6,212 nucleotides of DNA from Clostridia bacterium (GTDB lineage Bacteria; Bacillota; Clostridia; Oscillospirales; Acutalibacteraceae), in the NCBI GenBank assembly GCA_017424125.1, contig JAFPBM010000057.1:1-6212 (forward strand), read 5' to 3'. This document shows, one piece after another, positions 5,888 through 6,212 of the stretch (within the stretch, counting starts at the first letter, position 1; every line of letters starts with the position of its first letter). Both the position numbers and the translations under genes were made by a program. The notes beneath the pieces are model-generated. The model searched no databases. It had not been told where the DNA came from and was given only the letters and a program-made list of their open reading frames with translations.

Positions 5888-6212
5888 ATGAAAAAATTTC
5901 TAAGCATTGTTTTAGCAGCAGTCCTTGTTTTATCCGTAGCATCACTTGCAGGTTGCGGCGCAAAAGAAACACTTAAGTTTGGCTTGGGTGTACACGCATA
6001 CACATCAGGTATTGCAAGTGCCGATGCAGACACCAATGGTAAGGGCGAAATCGTAACAAACGCAGCAGCAGTTTTGCTTGATAAAGACGGCAAGATTGTT
6101 AAATGTGCAATTGATACAATGTCTAACGAAGTTGCTTTCACTCCAGAAGGTAAATTTGTCGTCGCTACTGAATTTAAGACAAAATATGAGAAAGGCGCAG
6201 ACTATGGTATGG
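5888..6212 (+). CDS. Exported lipoprotein of unknown function (3' end missing)
   Basis: 108 residues are visible before the window ends. The N-terminus is a lipoprotein signal: MKKF, a hydrophobic stretch (5-19) and the lipobox LAGC (20-23), so Cys23 (5954-5956) should be lipidated and the protein held on the outer face of the membrane. The mature part starts GLGVHAYTSG and goes on with an Asp-rich stretch (SADADTNGKG), AAVLLDKDGKIVKC (60-73) and TKYEKGADYGM (98-108). This pattern resembles, from memory, a group of clostridial exported proteins found near Rnf genes and sometimes labelled FMN-binding. No SGAT flavin site lies in the visible part, so the link to flavin is unproven. It has its own consensus promoter and a good ribosome binding site. 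13 of its 16 Ala codons are GCA with no GCG, unlike the mixed use upstream, which suggests high expression. It could be an electron-accepting partner or an unrelated surface protein. Confidence 0.75.
   Translation, partial: MKKFLSIVLAAVLVLSVASLAGCGAKETLKFGLGVHAYTSGIASADADTNGKGEIVTNAAAVLLDKDGKIVKCAIDTMSNEVAFTPEGKFVVATEFKTKYEKGADYGM

Noticed and set aside
5872..6141. Antisense open frame over the lipoprotein gene
   Set aside because: The + strand has a consensus promoter, ribosome binding site and signal peptide; the antisense frame has none of these.

Overview
The window is almost wholly coding, all on the + strand. It shows the distal part of an Rnf (ion-translocating ferredoxin:NAD+ oxidoreductase) operon in the order rnfC(partial)-D-G-E-A-B. 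This is the order known from clostridial Rnf operons such as that of Acetobacterium woodii, and it differs from the rnfABCDGE order of proteobacteria. The gene order, moderate-to-low GC, strong AGGAGG-type ribosome binding sites and Gram-positive-style lipoprotein signal point to an anaerobic member of the Firmicutes, class Clostridia. I cannot place it more precisely.

Layout: 1-730 is the 3' part of rnfC. 730-1653 is rnfD, 1653-2825 an unusually long rnfG, 2827-3519 rnfE, 3520-4122 rnfA and 4135-4929 rnfB. These are followed without a gap by a small membrane-anchored NusG-domain-II protein (4930-5298) and a Gx-transporter/HepS1-like membrane protein (5302-5805). An 82-base gap at 5806-5887 holds a promoter with perfect -35 and -10 consensus hexamers. 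It reads into a lipoprotein gene (from 5888) that the window edge truncates. Genes from rnfC to 5805 overlap by one base or lie 0-12 bases apart, so they look like one transcript whose promoter lies upstream of the window.

How the genes work together (family knowledge plus inference): RnfB takes electrons from reduced ferredoxin through its chain of Fe-S clusters. RnfA and RnfE form the membrane core with an intramembrane Fe-S centre. RnfD and RnfG carry covalent FMN on the membrane and its outer face, and RnfC exchanges electrons with NAD(H). Electron flow is coupled to Na+ or H+ export. The NusG-II and Gx proteins resemble the pair I recall as EetA/EetB in flavin-based extracellular electron transfer, and the final gene encodes an exported lipoprotein. 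The locus may therefore send electrons from Rnf to extracytoplasmic acceptors.

The most unusual feature is RnfG. At 390 residues it is about twice the usual length and contains two FMN-binding domains separated by a third, incomplete repeat. Other points of note are a cysteine-rich tail on RnfE, the perfect-consensus promoter and the uncharacterised lipoprotein.
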